Assembly: GCF_014119005.1 (NCBI RefSeq)
Contig: NZ_JACGYX010000005.1
Span: forward strand, 248,001 to 312,000
Direction of reading: 5' to 3'
From: Psychrobacter sp. GP33
Lineage (GTDB): Bacteria > Pseudomonadota > Gammaproteobacteria > Pseudomonadales > Moraxellaceae
Length of the DNA stretch: 64,000 bases
The position numbers and the translations under genes are program-made. Shown here piece by piece: positions 38,342-48,754 of this stretch. A model generated the notes under the pieces. It saw only the letters and a list, made by a program, of their open reading frames with translations, did not search any database and was not told the origin of the DNA. Each line of letters opens with the position of its first letter. Position 1 is the stretch's first letter.

Positions 38342-40189
38342 ATGCATAAATATAACTATTCTGCGGTATCGTCATCCACTGCAACTAAACCTGTCGCTTT
38401 ATATACCAGTGAGCAAATATATGCTATGGAACAGGCATGGTTTGTTCAAGGGTATAGTAGTTTTGCGCTGATGCAGCAAGCGGCGTGGCAGATGAGCCAG
38501 CATATTATTAAAGCATACTACCCTCAGTTCATGTATGTGTCTCATGACAATCGCTATCAGCAAGATAGTAGGAAACAGCTACCACGAGCCAATATTTTGG
38601 TAGGAAATGGCAACAATGGGGGTGATGGTTGGCTGGTAGCATTATATTTGCAGCAAGCGGGCTGGGAAGTGATGGTTATTACGGTTGGTCAGGATAAGGC
38701 TGAAGATGATGACATTGTTAAAGACGCTGATGTAAATGAGTGGGTCACTAAAAATAGCCATTTAATAACTGTATCCGATGCAAGAAAGGCGCAGCAAATG
38801 GCAGTCATAGCAAATTGCCCTTATCAACGTTTCGAGGATATTGTAAACATTGGTACTAATCTAAATAAGACTAAATCTCAAAGACAATTACCTTATGCAG
38901 AAGTTTATGTCGATGCGCTATTTGGCATTGGGCTTGACCGTAAGCCTATGGGTATTTATCAACAAGCTATCACAAGTTTTAATCACTTTGCAAAAGCTGA
39001 TAAGGCGTGGGTTATTGCTCTTGATATACCTAGTGGACTTGTGGCATCAACAGGTCAGGTTTATGACGACGTGGCAATACAAGCAGACGTGACCTTGTGT
39101 CTTATTGCTCGTAAATTTGGGTTACATACAAGAGACGGTATGGACTACGCGGGCACCGTGATTGATATACCGCTAATACCTTATGAGCCTGAAATAGTGC
39201 CTACAGCGATGCTATTAACAAAGGCAAGGGTGATGCCTGCACGTCGACAGAACAGCTACAAGGGTAGTTACGGGCATGTACTTATTATTGGTGGCAATCG
39301 AATTGATGGTTCTCAAGGCATGGGTGGGGCGGCGATTTTATCTGCCTCAAGTGCTATGGCTACAGGTGCTGGTAAAATAACCGTAGCCTGTCATCAAGCC
39401 TTTCATTCAGCGCTATTAACTTCGCTGCCAGATGCTATGACGATTGATTTGCACGATAAAGATGGGGTAAAGCGTTTGATACAAGACGCAAGTGTAATTG
39501 CTATTGGTATGGGATTAGGGCGTGATGAGACAGCAAAAAAAATATTTACTGATTATCTGCAAGCGGCAATGTTATACCACAAACCTATCATAATTGATGC
39601 TGACGGTCTTTATCACCTCGCAGCTTTACATAGTGATAAAAATGATCTCGTAAACCAGCTGAAAAGATATACTTTTGACCATAAAGTTTGCTTAACACCG
39701 CATAGTGGGGAGGCTGCCACACTACTGCATACAGAAGTTGGATCTATAGAAGCGGATCGCTTAGCTGCTATCTCTAAGTGTGCAAAACTCTATGGTGGCA
39801 ATTGGGTACTTAAAGGCGCAGGTTCTTTAGTATTGGAGCAATCGGCAGGACAAAATAAGTTATATGTTTGCGGGGTTGGAAATGCTGGCATGGCAACGGC
39901 TGGCATGGGTGATATATTATCAGGTATTGTTGCAGGATTTCTTGCTCAACAAGATTTAACAGATGAGCAGCGCAGTCTATCTCAAGCGGTATTGATTCAT
40001 GGGCTAGCAGGGGATATCTTAGTAGGAGACAGATTAAAAGACGGTAAATTAGCAGGAAATCCTGTAGATTGTCAACGCCCATATATTAAGCCAGAGCGAA
40101 CTCACTTCACTATTGGACAGCGCGGGCTACAAGCACAAGATATGCCTGCAGCCATATGTCATTTTATGCGTATCTTGACAACAGAGTAG
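38342..40189 (+). CDS. nnr: Bifunctional NAD(P)HX epimerase / ADP-dependent dehydratase
   Basis: Nnr repairs hydrated NADH and NADPH. The N-terminal epimerase domain (about 20-250) has NILVGNGNNGGDGWLVALYL and VDALFGIGL. The C-terminal carbohydrate-kinase-like dehydratase domain (about 295-610) has YKGSYGHVLIIGGN, LTPHSGEAATLL and GMATAGMGDILSGIVAGFLA. The 615-aa length is somewhat above the usual ~500, with Asp/Lys- and Asn-containing extra segments in the epimerase half. It starts at ATG behind AGAGG. Confidence 0.93.
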   Translation: MHKYNYSAVSSSTATKPVALYTSEQIYAMEQAWFVQGYSSFALMQQAAWQMSQHIIKAYYPQFMYVSHDNRYQQDSRKQLPRANILVGNGNNGGDGWLVALYLQQAGWEVMVITVGQDKAEDDDIVKDADVNEWVTKNSHLITVSDARKAQQMAVIANCPYQRFEDIVNIGTNLNKTKSQRQLPYAEVYVDALFGIGLDRKPMGIYQQAITSFNHFAKADKAWVIALDIPSGLVASTGQVYDDVAIQADVTLCLIARKFGLHTRDGMDYAGTVIDIPLIPYEPEIVPTAMLLTKARVMPARRQNSYKGSYGHVLIIGGNRIDGSQGMGGAAILSASSAMATGAGKITVACHQAFHSALLTSLPDAMTIDLHDKDGVKRLIQDASVIAIGMGLGRDETAKKIFTDYLQAAMLYHKPIIIDADGLYHLAALHSDKNDLVNQLKRYTFDHKVCLTPHSGEAATLLHTEVGSIEADRLAAISKCAKLYGGNWVLKGAGSLVLEQSAGQNKLYVCGVGNAGMATAGMGDILSGIVAGFLAQQDLTDEQRSLSQAVLIHGLAGDILVGDRLKDGKLAGNPVDCQRPYIKPERTHFTIGQRGLQAQDMPAAICHFMRILTTE

Positions 40190-40197
40190 AGTAGAAA

Positions 40198-40731
40198 TTA
40201 GCTACAGTATTGCGTGATTGCTTGCTGCACGCGCTCACGTTTTACTTCAATTTCGCGGCTGTCGAGATATTGACGTTTGCCATTGGTATCCATCTCATAA
40301 ATCCGCCCACCAACGGTCAAGTTCGTTAAGTTGTTACGTAGAGATTGGCAACGCTGAGCATTGGCATTGGTTTCCTGCTCCTGAATGCGAGCTTCCAATT
40401 GTGCCACCCGCTGATCTTCAGGAGACTGCGTCGATGTATTTTGAGTCGTACTGGTTTTACCAGCCATTTTACCGGTATCTGTCTGACGACCATCGCTACG
40501 GAACTCAATAACCTCAATTTTTTTACTATTTTGCGGTGGGTACTGACTAAATTTAACCTCGCCATGAGCACCGACAGATTTATAAACCTGAATGGCGTAA
40601 CTAGCGTGCATAGTAAGCGCTAGCAGGAACGTGGTACTGACAGTAACCACTAATCTTGTGACTGTATTTTTTAAAAAAAAGTGTGCGATGATGACAATCC
40701 TTATAGCTTTAAAAATGGAATAAAAAAGCAC
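40198..40731 (-). CDS. DUF4124 domain exported protein, start unresolved
   Basis: The function is unknown. A hydrophobic signal-like segment ends in HASYA (about residues 28-46 of the longest frame), followed by a DUF4124 domain (VYKSVGAHGEVKFSQYPP), a Gln/Thr/Ser-rich linker, a coiled-coil-like stretch with a conserved Cys and a C-terminal CS end. The longest frame starts at GTG (40731) without a ribosome site. A promoter-like pair overlaps that start, and the only good AAGGA (40698-40702) precedes in-frame ATC codons. It converges on nnr with 8 bp between. Confidence 0.65.
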   Translation of the reverse strand: MLFYSIFKAIRIVIIAHFFLKNTVTRLVVTVSTTFLLALTMHASYAIQVYKSVGAHGEVKFSQYPPQNSKKIEVIEFRSDGRQTDTGKMAGKTSTTQNTSTQSPEDQRVAQLEARIQEQETNANAQRCQSLRNNLTNLTVGGRIYEMDTNGKRQYLDSREIEVKRERVQQAITQYCS

Positions 40732-40745
40732 TATTGAGAGGTCAA
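40717..40745 (-). promoter_or_regulatory. Candidate promoter of the DUF4124 gene
   Basis: On the minus strand, TTGACC (40740-40745), a 17-bp spacer and TATTCC (40717-40722). If real, transcription starts inside the longest frame, so translation must begin further downstream. Confidence 0.4.
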
Positions 40746-41518
40746 CGTAAACAAAATATCACGTTATGAAGTCAGCGCTTTTAACAGCATATATAAAGAG
40801 TAATATTGTAAACAAATATTTTATCAAAAAACACTTATGGATGTATATTATTTCATAACCATTAGTTAAGCACAGGTTTCATAAGTTTTTCTTGACAATA
40901 AGGAGTAAACGGCCGACTATAATAACAGTTGATTGGTCAGTGAGCGACTTTTATAGCATTGTCGTAGCACTTGAAAATAAGACTTATTGGTCTGCTTATC
41001 GGTAGATTGATTAAGACTATTCTCTTTGTGACAAAGGTAAAGTAAAAATAGCCAGAGCAAATTCGCTATTGTGCCTATTGTTTCCGGACTTATCGGTCTA
41101 CAATGACTAAGATAAACTTATTATTTTGAATGCATTAAGCAGGATGCTGGTGTTAAACATCTTAATGTTGGATAAAGCTTAAAACTATGGCTAATATGTA
41201 GTGATAAGCAATAATTAAGGTTTCAAGCAGTATGGTTAGCGAGAGTAATGGTTTAGATCATGACTCGTTAATATCAGCTGATGATTGCAACCCTATATTT
41301 TATTCATAATATCAGACGTGTCCCTTCTTGATTTCTACCTGTATTCATTGCAAATAATGAGCCTCTCTTATTAAAATGTCTTTACATTTTAACATCGTAT
41401 TCCGTTACATTCCTGTTAGCTTACTGATCATCTAATAAATTGCTGAGTTAAGGGCGCTTGTTTCTGTATTAGGCAGCGACTTTGACATCCATAGCATACA
41501 TTTCTGATAGGGATAAAG
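40732..41518 (+). other. Long leader region upstream of ilvB
   Basis: The 787-bp gap holds a TTGACA/TATAAT pair (40892-40923), three copies of a CTTATYGGT motif (40983, 40995 and 41089), two very short branched-chain-rich frames (41144-41182, 41376-41435) and an AT-rich perfect hairpin (41371-41379 with 41384-41392). No clear attenuator with a T run was seen. A leader this long suggests regulated expression of the ilv genes. Confidence 0.45.
40892..40923 (+). promoter_or_regulatory. Candidate ilvBHC promoter
   Basis: A perfect TTGACA (40892-40897) and a perfect TATAAT (40918-40923) are separated by 20 bp, wider than the optimal 16-18. Such spacing is weak unless an activator assists. Confidence 0.45.
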
Positions 41519-43354
41519 GTGACGACAGTGACGCAAACTACGCAAAGTCCGAACATGACAGGTCATACCCAAACGGGTCACGCTGCCAAAAATTTTGGTA
41601 AAAAACAACAGCAGCTCGCTGAAGATAGCACCCAGCCAGTTATGATGACCGGTGCTGAGATGTTAGTACAAGCGCTGACAGATGAAGGTGTCAAATACAT
41701 CTTTGGCTATCCCGGTGGTGCGGTTCTACATATCTATGATGCGTTATTCCAACAGGATGATATTGAGCATATCTTAGTACGCCATGAGCAAGCCGCCGGT
41801 CATATGGCAGATGCTTACTCGCGCGTTACTGGTAAGGCTGGTGTGGTGCTGGCGACATCAGGTCCCGGTGCTACCAATACAGTTACGGCTATTGCCACTG
41901 CATTTATGGACTCTGTTCCTATGGTAGTGATTGCAGGACAAGTACCGACCAGCTTAATCGGCGAAGATGCTTTCCAAGAAACTGATATGATTGGCGTGTC
42001 GCGTCCCATCGTTAAACACAGCTTTCAAGTACGTCATGCCAGCGAAATACCAGGAATTGTTAAAAAGGCATTTTATATTGCCGAGTCTGGTCGTCCAGGT
42101 CCAGTCGTGATTGATATCCCTAAAGACATGACAGCGCCCAATGAAAAATTTGCCTACAGCTATCCTGAAGAGGTCTTCGTTCGCTCTTATCAGCCGTCAA
42201 TAAGTGGTCATAGTGGTCAGATTAAAAAAGCGGTTGAAACCTTATTAGCAGCTAAACGTCCAGTGATATATGCTGGTGGTGGTGTGATTTGGAGCAAAGC
42301 TCACGAAGAGCTGACCGATTTTGCGCATCGCTTAAATCTTCCTGTCACCAACACCTTGATGGGTTTGGGTACGTTCCCAGGTGATGATGCTCAGTTTTTA
42401 GGGATGCTGGGAATGCATGGCAGGTATGAAGCCAATATGAGCATGCACCATGCGGATGTTATACTCGCTATCGGTGCGCGCTTTGATGACCGCGTGACCA
42501 ATAATGTTAAAAAATTCTGTCCGAATGCAACCATTATTCATATCGATATTGACCCGACGTCTATCTCAAAAACCATCTTGGCTCACATTCCTATTGTAGG
42601 TGATGTGAAGTCAGTATTGACCGATATGCTAGAGATTATCGGTGAAGATAAAGAGCTGGATCAGCCTGCATTACTAGATTGGTGGTCACAAATTAATGAA
42701 TGGCGTAAGCGTCATGGACTGCGTTATGACACCAGTACGGAGCACGGTATTAAGCCACAAGCAGTTGTACAGGCATTAGATAGAGTGACTAATAGTAATG
42801 CGATTATTACTAGTGATGTCGGTCAGCATCAAATGTTTGCTGCCCTCTATTACACTTATAAAGAGCCGGGTCAATGGCTAAACTCAGGCGGTCTAGGCAC
42901 TATGGGCGTCGGCTTGCCGTACGCGATGGCAGCAAAGCTTGCTAACCCTGAGCGTGATGTGGTGTGTATTACCGGTGAAGGCTCTATTCAGATGAATATC
43001 CAAGAGCTGTCTACCTGTTTGCAATATAATCTACCAGTCAAAATACTAAACTTAAATAATGCCCAGCTGGGTATGGTTAAGCAGTGGCAAGATATGCTGT
43101 ATGAAGGTCGTCATGCACACTCGTACATGAACTCTTTACCAGATTTTGTTAAGTTAGCTGAAAGTTATGGTCACGTTGGTATTAAAATTACTGACCCTGA
43201 GACCATGGAAGCACAAATAGCTGAAGCAATGGCGATGAAAGACAAGCTAGTATTCATTGACGTTTATGTTGATCGTAATGAGCATGTGTATCCGATGCAA
43301 ATCGCGGGACAAACGATGCGTGATATGTGGTTATCAAAAGGGGAGCGTACCTAA
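41519..43354 (+). CDS. ilvB: Acetolactate synthase large subunit
   Basis: This thiamine-diphosphate enzyme makes acetolactate or acetohydroxybutyrate, the first step of valine, leucine and isoleucine synthesis. The 611-aa protein has an extra Gln/Thr-rich N-terminal segment of about 40 aa, then [14 protein letters not shown], the catalytic Glu in [13 protein letters not shown], and the ThDP/Mg motif beginning GEGSIQMN and ending NLNN. GTG 41519 has AGGG 7 nt upstream; GTG 41528 and ATG 41552 are alternatives. The gene resembles the ilvI type. It overlaps ilvH (TAATG). Confidence 0.94.
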   Translation: MTTVTQTTQSPNMTGHTQTGHAAKNFGKKQQQLAEDSTQPVMMTGAEMLVQALTDEGVKYIFGYPGGAVLHIYDALFQQDDIEHILVRHEQAAGHMADAYSRVTGKAGVVLATSGPGATNTVTAIATAFMDSVPMVVIAGQVPTSLIGEDAFQETDMIGVSRPIVKHSFQVRHASEIPGIVKKAFYIAESGRPGPVVIDIPKDMTAPNEKFAYSYPEEVFVRSYQPSISGHSGQIKKAVETLLAAKRPVIYAGGGVIWSKAHEELTDFAHRLNLPVTNTLMGLGTFPGDDAQFLGMLGMHGRYEANMSMHHADVILAIGARFDDRVTNNVKKFCPNATIIHIDIDPTSISKTILAHIPIVGDVKSVLTDMLEIIGEDKELDQPALLDWWSQINEWRKRHGLRYDTSTEHGIKPQAVVQALDRVTNSNAIITSDVGQHQMFAALYYTYKEPGQWLNSGGLGTMGVGLPYAMAAKLANPERDVVCITGEGSIQMNIQELSTCLQYNLPVKILNLNNAQLGMVKQWQDMLYEGRHAHSYMNSLPDFVKLAESYGHVGIKITDPETMEAQIAEAMAMKDKLVFIDVYVDRNEHVYPMQIAGQTMRDMWLSKGERT

Positions 43355-43851
43355 TGCAACAACAACATCTGATTTCGGTATTAATGGAAAACGAAGCGGG
43401 GTCGTTGTCGCGCTTGATCGGTTTATTCTCTCAGCGTGGTTATAACATTGAAACATTAAACGTTGCGCCTACAGAAGATCCGTCTATTTCACGCTTAACC
43501 TTGACTACCATTACCTCACCTGAGAAAATCGAGCAGGTCACCAAACAATTGCATAAATTGATTGAAGTGGTGAAAGTATTAAATTTATCAAATACCGTGC
43601 ATGTTGAGCGTGAATTAATGCTGATTAAAGTTCGTGCGACAGGCAGTAGTCGTGATGAAATTAAACGCAGCGCGGATATCTTTCGTGCACAAATTGTCGA
43701 CGTGAATGCTAATTTATACACCATTCAAATCGTTGGTGACACTGCTAAGCTTGATGGCTTTATTGACGTTATTGGGCGCGAACGTATTTTAGAAGTCGTG
43801 CGCTCAGGCGTAATTGGTATTGCTCGCGGTGAAAAAACACTCAGTGTATAA
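43354..43851 (+). CDS. ilvH: Acetolactate synthase small (regulatory) subunit
   Basis: IlvH is the ACT-domain subunit that activates the large subunit and confers valine feedback inhibition. The 165-aa protein opens [20 protein letters not shown], has the ACT motif GLFSQRGYNIETLNVAPTED and a second ACT-like domain (about 80-160). It starts within the ilvB stop codon and is translationally coupled. Confidence 0.95.
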   Translation: MQQQHLISVLMENEAGSLSRLIGLFSQRGYNIETLNVAPTEDPSISRLTLTTITSPEKIEQVTKQLHKLIEVVKVLNLSNTVHVERELMLIKVRATGSSRDEIKRSADIFRAQIVDVNANLYTIQIVGDTAKLDGFIDVIGRERILEVVRSGVIGIARGEKTLSV

Positions 43852-43945
43852 TATCTGCTTTGCCGTTCGTGCTTGAATAATAAAAGCATGAATGGTGAAA
43901 AATTTTATATATATAAAACTATTCATTTCAAATTTATAATGACGC

Positions 43946-43972
43946 TTATCATACGCACTGTTTTTATATAAT
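43946..43972 (+). promoter_or_regulatory. Candidate ilvC promoter
   Basis: TTATCA (43946-43951), a 15-bp spacer and a perfect TATAAT (43967-43972) in the 182-bp ilvH-ilvC gap. The spacer is short, so this is tentative. Confidence 0.35.
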
Positions 43973-44012
43973 GATGGTGATATAAGCGTTAACTACCCAT
44001 GGTTATCCATGA

Positions 44013-45050
<1,038 letters not shown>

Positions 45051-45102
45051 TAGTAAGTTTTAGTAGTTTATTTTGAAGTGTATTACAAAAAATAGATAGT
45101 TG

Positions 45103-45134
45103 CCCACGTTATCATTGCCTAGCGTGGGTTTTTT
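45103..45134 (+). terminator. ilvC terminator
   Basis: A 6-bp GC-rich stem (45103-45108 with 45123-45128) is followed by six T residues. Confidence 0.75.
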
Positions 45135-45334
45135 ATTATCCATAAAATCATTTCAGCTGTTGAAGATACTTACTATAGAATATTAGATATCCTTCTTTTG
45201 TTGATTTAATCTAAATAAGACATTGGACTTGAAAATAACTATCAAGTTCCCATATAGAAAGCCGGTAAACGCTTCTAAAATACAACAACTTCTTGCTCCT
45301 TCTTCTTATCCTAAATATGGGTTATATTGTGTCA

Positions 45335-45754
45335 ATGTCTTTTCCAGAGTGGCTAACGCCGCAATTCGCCTATCTTGTTTTTAGTGCCATCGTTGCTGTT
45401 CTTATTTGGATAGAAGGGGGCATGCTCAAACGTAGCAGCGGGAAATTACCTAAGTCAGCCTTTTTTCAAATATGCTCATTGATAGATACCGCATGGTTTT
45501 TTGTTTCTACGGTCATGCTTTATATGCTTGATTTTACACCTTTAGCTATTGTCGTACCGGCAGCTTATGGTATCTATACCGTCTTTGGCTGGATTTATGG
45601 CACTCGATTGCTAAAGCGCCGTGGTATTCCAGACTCTCCTGAGGATTTAATTGTACCTCCGAAGTATATTGCTTATAGTCAGTCTTTTGCGCTTATTTTC
45701 TTTATATTGTGCGTCTTAGTTATTGCTCAGTCTTGGTTTGCAATTATTATTTAG
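45335..45754 (+). CDS. Small four-pass membrane protein, unknown function
   Basis: I do not recognise the family. Starting at the ATG at 45335 the product is 139 aa, with about four membrane segments (around 10-28, 45-66, 70-88 and 115-137). A charged GMLKRSSGKLPKS loop and a cytoplasmic-looking RLLKRRGIPDSPEDLI loop lie between. Upstream in-frame ATG (45317) and the frame start at 45293 are alternatives, and none has a strong ribosome site. It is monocistronic between the ilvC terminator and the cold-shock leader. Confidence 0.6.
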   Translation: MSFPEWLTPQFAYLVFSAIVAVLIWIEGGMLKRSSGKLPKSAFFQICSLIDTAWFFVSTVMLYMLDFTPLAIVVPAAYGIYTVFGWIYGTRLLKRRGIPDSPEDLIVPPKYIAYSQSFALIFFILCVLVIAQSWFAIII

Positions 45755-46179
45755 TAGAAAGATAATACATATTTAAGACTAGATACTCATAAATAATGTA
45801 TGAACTTATGTTCTTTAATTGATAGGCTGATAACTTGTTTTAAAATTTATGACTATACTATTTGTAGTTACAAGTTTAATTTTCTTTATATTATTTTGAT
45901 TAGAGTTAAAAAAGACGTTTAGATAGTATGCTTTACTATAAACATATGTTTTATAAATTGCTCTTAAATTAATTACAAAAACATGCAATTTAATATTCCA
46001 TTACCATAAAAAACTGCTATACTAGCTTTGTATCCATTGTGTTTCAGACCAAAAATTGTTATGTCTTTATTGAATGTAACGAAATAAGGTTAAGCAACTG
46101 CTTAAGAATTTAATGGATATATATCAATTAATCGGTGATGACATACGTCTCACCAACAGTTAAAGAGTTAGGAAAATTT
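45755..46179 (+). other. Cold-shock gene promoter and leader
   Basis: Very AT-rich. The first ~260 bp hold nothing I can name. The promoter at 46015-46023 would give a 5' leader of about 150 nt, typical of cspA-type genes whose leader refolds with temperature. Confidence 0.5.
46015..46023 (+). promoter_or_regulatory. Cold-shock gene extended -10 promoter
   Basis: TGCTATACT (46015-46023) is an extended -10 element. The -35 (TTCCAT, 45996-46001) is weak. Confidence 0.5.
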
Positions 46180-46392
46180 ATGTCAGATAAAGTTGAAGGC
46201 ACTGTAAAGTGGTTTAATGAAGCTAAAGGTTTTGGTTTCATCGCTCAAGATAACGGCGGCCAAGATGTATTCGCTCACTACAGCGCTATCCAAGGTAACG
46301 GCTTCAAAACTCTAGCCGAAGGCCAAAAAGTGTCTTTCATCTTAGGTGATGGCAAAAAAGGCCCACAAGCTGAGCAAATCGAAGCTATCTAA
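46180..46392 (+). CDS. Cold-shock protein (CspA family)
   Basis: A 70-aa single OB-fold RNA/DNA chaperone that melts mRNA structure in the cold. RNP1 (AKGFGFIAQ) and RNP2 (DVFAHYSAI) are intact, as is the opening [14 protein letters not shown]. The ATG at 46180 has an AGGA site and the standard length. A long AT-rich leader and a strong terminator flank it. The paralogue (cspA, cspC etc.) cannot be decided from sequence alone. Confidence 0.93.
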   Translation: MSDKVEGTVKWFNEAKGFGFIAQDNGGQDVFAHYSAIQGNGFKTLAEGQKVSFILGDGKKGPQAEQIEAI

Positions 46393-46505
46393 TTTTGCGA
46401 ACTATAATTTTTGATTGATTCGTCAATTGATATTTATAAGCAAAATTAACAAAGAGCATTGATTACTTTGTTTGTTAAAAAAACAAAAATATTGTTAGAT
46501 TGTAG

Positions 46506-46539
46506 AAAAAAAGCAACCTCTTATCAGGTTGCTTTTTTT
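46506..46539 (+). terminator. Cold-shock gene terminator
   Basis: A 14-bp stem (46506-46519 with 46526-46539) with seven A residues on the left and seven T on the right. Confidence 0.85.
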
Positions 46540-46697
46540 GTGTTTATATTTTCACTATTGTCATTCTTTTATGATTTTAATGAGAGTGGTTAAAGGCTTC
46601 CAGTTTGTCAATTGCTGCGTAATAACAACAAAAAGTTAATTATGTAATGTCGAACCAATGTTATAAAAGGAACGGTAAAACTAAGAACATCAGTGAT

Positions 46698-46726
46698 TTG
46701 TCATTACTGTCGCATGACGATATGTT
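46698..46726 (+). promoter_or_regulatory. Candidate etfBA promoter
   Basis: TTGTCA (46698-46703), a 17-bp spacer and TATGTT (46721-46726). Confidence 0.45.
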
Positions 46727-46882
46727 ATTTTTTAGTAGAGTGATAATAAATTTATGACGCATTATTCACGGCATCGTCTTGACCTTAAGAGCATGGTCAC
46801 GCAAGATAGCTGAGTCTAATAAAAAGTTAGTTAAATTTCATTGAGAGATTTTTAATTCATAACATTAATAAAAGAGGGACGT

Positions 46883-47632
46883 ATGAAAGCATTAGTCGCG
46901 GTTAAGCGTGTTATAGATTATAACGTTAAGGTTCGTGTAAAAGCCGACCAGTCAGGCGTTGATTTAACGAACACTAAAATGTCCATCAATCCGTTTGATG
47001 AGATTGCTGTTGAAGAAGCTGTGCGTCTAAAAGAAGCGGGCGTTATCGATGAGATTATCGTCGTTTCTATCGGACCAAAAGAGTCGCAAGAGCAAATCCG
47101 TGCCGCATTGGCATTGGGCGCGGATCGAGGCGTATTGGTACAGACAGATGCGAAAGCTTATCCACTGCAAGTGGCTAAGATCCTAAAAAGTATCGCTGAG
47201 CAAGAAGCCACTGATATTATTTTATTGGGCAAGCAAGCCATTGATGATGATAATAACCAAACAGGGCAAATGCTTGCAGCACTGATGGGTATTGGTCAAG
47301 GTACCTTTGCGTCAGAAGTGAAGGTTGAAGGCGATAAAGTTAACGTCACCCGTGAAGTGGACGGCGGTCTACAAACCGTAGCATTGACTTTACCAGCGGT
47401 GATTACCACTGACTTGCGTCTAAACGAACCGCGTTACGCTAAGCTACCAAATATCATGAAGGCGAAGAAAAAACAGCTTGATGAAAAAACGCCTGCTGAC
47501 TTTGGTGTCGATATGACCTCTAAACAAGAAATCATAAAAGTCGTGCCGCCTGCTGAGCGCAAAGCCGGTATCAAGGTAGCGTCTGTTGATGAATTAATCG
47601 ATAAGCTACGTAATGAAGCAAAAGTCATTTAA
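46883..47632 (+). CDS. etfB: Electron transfer flavoprotein beta subunit
   Basis: EtfB pairs with EtfA to carry electrons from acyl-CoA dehydrogenases to ETF-ubiquinone oxidoreductase. The 249-aa protein opens [20 protein letters not shown] and has the family [36 protein letters not shown] and the C-terminal [16 protein letters not shown] site precedes the ATG. It is 94 bp upstream of etfA in the usual order. Confidence 0.96.
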   Translation: MKALVAVKRVIDYNVKVRVKADQSGVDLTNTKMSINPFDEIAVEEAVRLKEAGVIDEIIVVSIGPKESQEQIRAALALGADRGVLVQTDAKAYPLQVAKILKSIAEQEATDIILLGKQAIDDDNNQTGQMLAALMGIGQGTFASEVKVEGDKVNVTREVDGGLQTVALTLPAVITTDLRLNEPRYAKLPNIMKAKKKQLDEKTPADFGVDMTSKQEIIKVVPPAERKAGIKVASVDELIDKLRNEAKVI

Positions 47633-47726
47633 TCGATTGCGATTGTTTGCATAGGGATGCAAGAGATTGATGTCCTATGTGAGAAGCCATAAGATACTAT
47701 GAATAAATATATTAAGGATAAGAATA

Positions 47727-48659
47727 ATGGCAATTTTAGTATATGCAGAACATGACAATGCCAGTCTAAAAAAGGCTACGTTAAACACCATTACCGCAGC
47801 AAAGCAAATAGGTGATGAAGTGCACGTCTTGGTCGCTGGCAGTGGCAATCAAGCGGTGGCAGCAGAAGCAGCAAAAGCGGAAGGGGTGAGCAAAGTATTG
47901 GTGGCTGATAATGCTGTTTATGAGCATCAAATGGCGGAAAATATCGCGTTATTGGTTGCCGATATTGCAGGCAGTTATAGCCATATTTTAGCGCCTGCAA
48001 CCACAACTGGTAAGAACTTTATGCCACGCGTCGCTGCGTTACTTGACGTCAGTATGATATCTGATATTACCGCTGTCATTGATGCTCAGACATTTGAACG
48101 TCCTATCTATGCTGGTAATGCAACGGCAACGGTAAAAACGACTGAAGATAAAATTGTATTGACCGTACGTACCACAGGTTTTGATGCGGCGTCTGCTGAA
48201 GGCGGATCAGCGACTATTGAGACTGTTACTAGTGTGCAAGAGTCGGGCAAAGCAAGCTTTGTTAATGAAGAGATGGCAAAATCGGATCGTCCAGAATTGA
48301 CGTCCGCTTCAATCGTCGTATCAGGTGGTCGTGCATTGGCAAATGGTGAAAACTTTACTAAATATATCGAGCCACTAGCAGACAAGCTGGGTGCTGCAAT
48401 TGGTGCATCACGCGCTGCTGTTGATGCCGGATACGTACCGAATGATATGCAGGTTGGGCAAACCGGTAAAATTGTTGCGCCAGACTTGTATATAGCCGCT
48501 GGTATCTCAGGTGCCATTCAGCATCTAGCGGGTATGAAAGATTCTAAGGTCATTGTTGCTATTAATAATGATCCAGATTCGCCTATTGCAAGCGTTGCCG
48601 ATTATTTCTTAGAAGCAGACTTGTTCACGGCCTTGCCAGAATTGACCAGCAAGATTTAA
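47727..48659 (+). CDS. etfA: Electron transfer flavoprotein alpha subunit
   Basis: EtfA binds FAD and completes the ETF heterodimer. The 310-aa protein has the C-terminal FAD domain with VVSGGRALANGENF, GAAIGASRAAVDAGYVPND and the QVGQTGKIVAPDLYIAAGIS signature, followed by NNDPDSPI. An AAGGA site precedes the ATG. A strong bidirectional terminator follows. Confidence 0.96.
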   Translation: MAILVYAEHDNASLKKATLNTITAAKQIGDEVHVLVAGSGNQAVAAEAAKAEGVSKVLVADNAVYEHQMAENIALLVADIAGSYSHILAPATTTGKNFMPRVAALLDVSMISDITAVIDAQTFERPIYAGNATATVKTTEDKIVLTVRTTGFDAASAEGGSATIETVTSVQESGKASFVNEEMAKSDRPELTSASIVVSGGRALANGENFTKYIEPLADKLGAAIGASRAAVDAGYVPNDMQVGQTGKIVAPDLYIAAGISGAIQHLAGMKDSKVIVAINNDPDSPIASVADYFLEADLFTALPELTSKI

Positions 48660-48683
48660 TGCTAGTTTTATAAATGGCTCAAT

Positions 48684-48719
48684 AAAAAACCCCGCTATTA
48701 ATAAGTAGCGGGGTTTTTT
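48684..48719. terminator. Bidirectional terminator etfA / RNA methyltransferase
   Basis: A 14-bp stem (48684-48697 with 48706-48719) with six A on the left and six T on the right, between converging genes. Confidence 0.9.
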
Positions 48720-48754
48720 ATATGTGTAATTTTGATTATTAACAAGTAAAAAAA

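Larger units (their letters stand above)
46393..46882 (+). other. Intergenic region csp / etfB
   Basis: Contains the csp terminator (46506-46539) and a candidate etfB promoter (46698-46726) with a leader of about 150 nt. Nothing else was recognised. Confidence 0.45.

Noticed and set aside
41371..41392. Perfect AT-rich hairpin before ilvB as an attenuator
   Set aside because: The stem is almost all A/T, the T residues are within the stem and no T run follows, so termination is unlikely.
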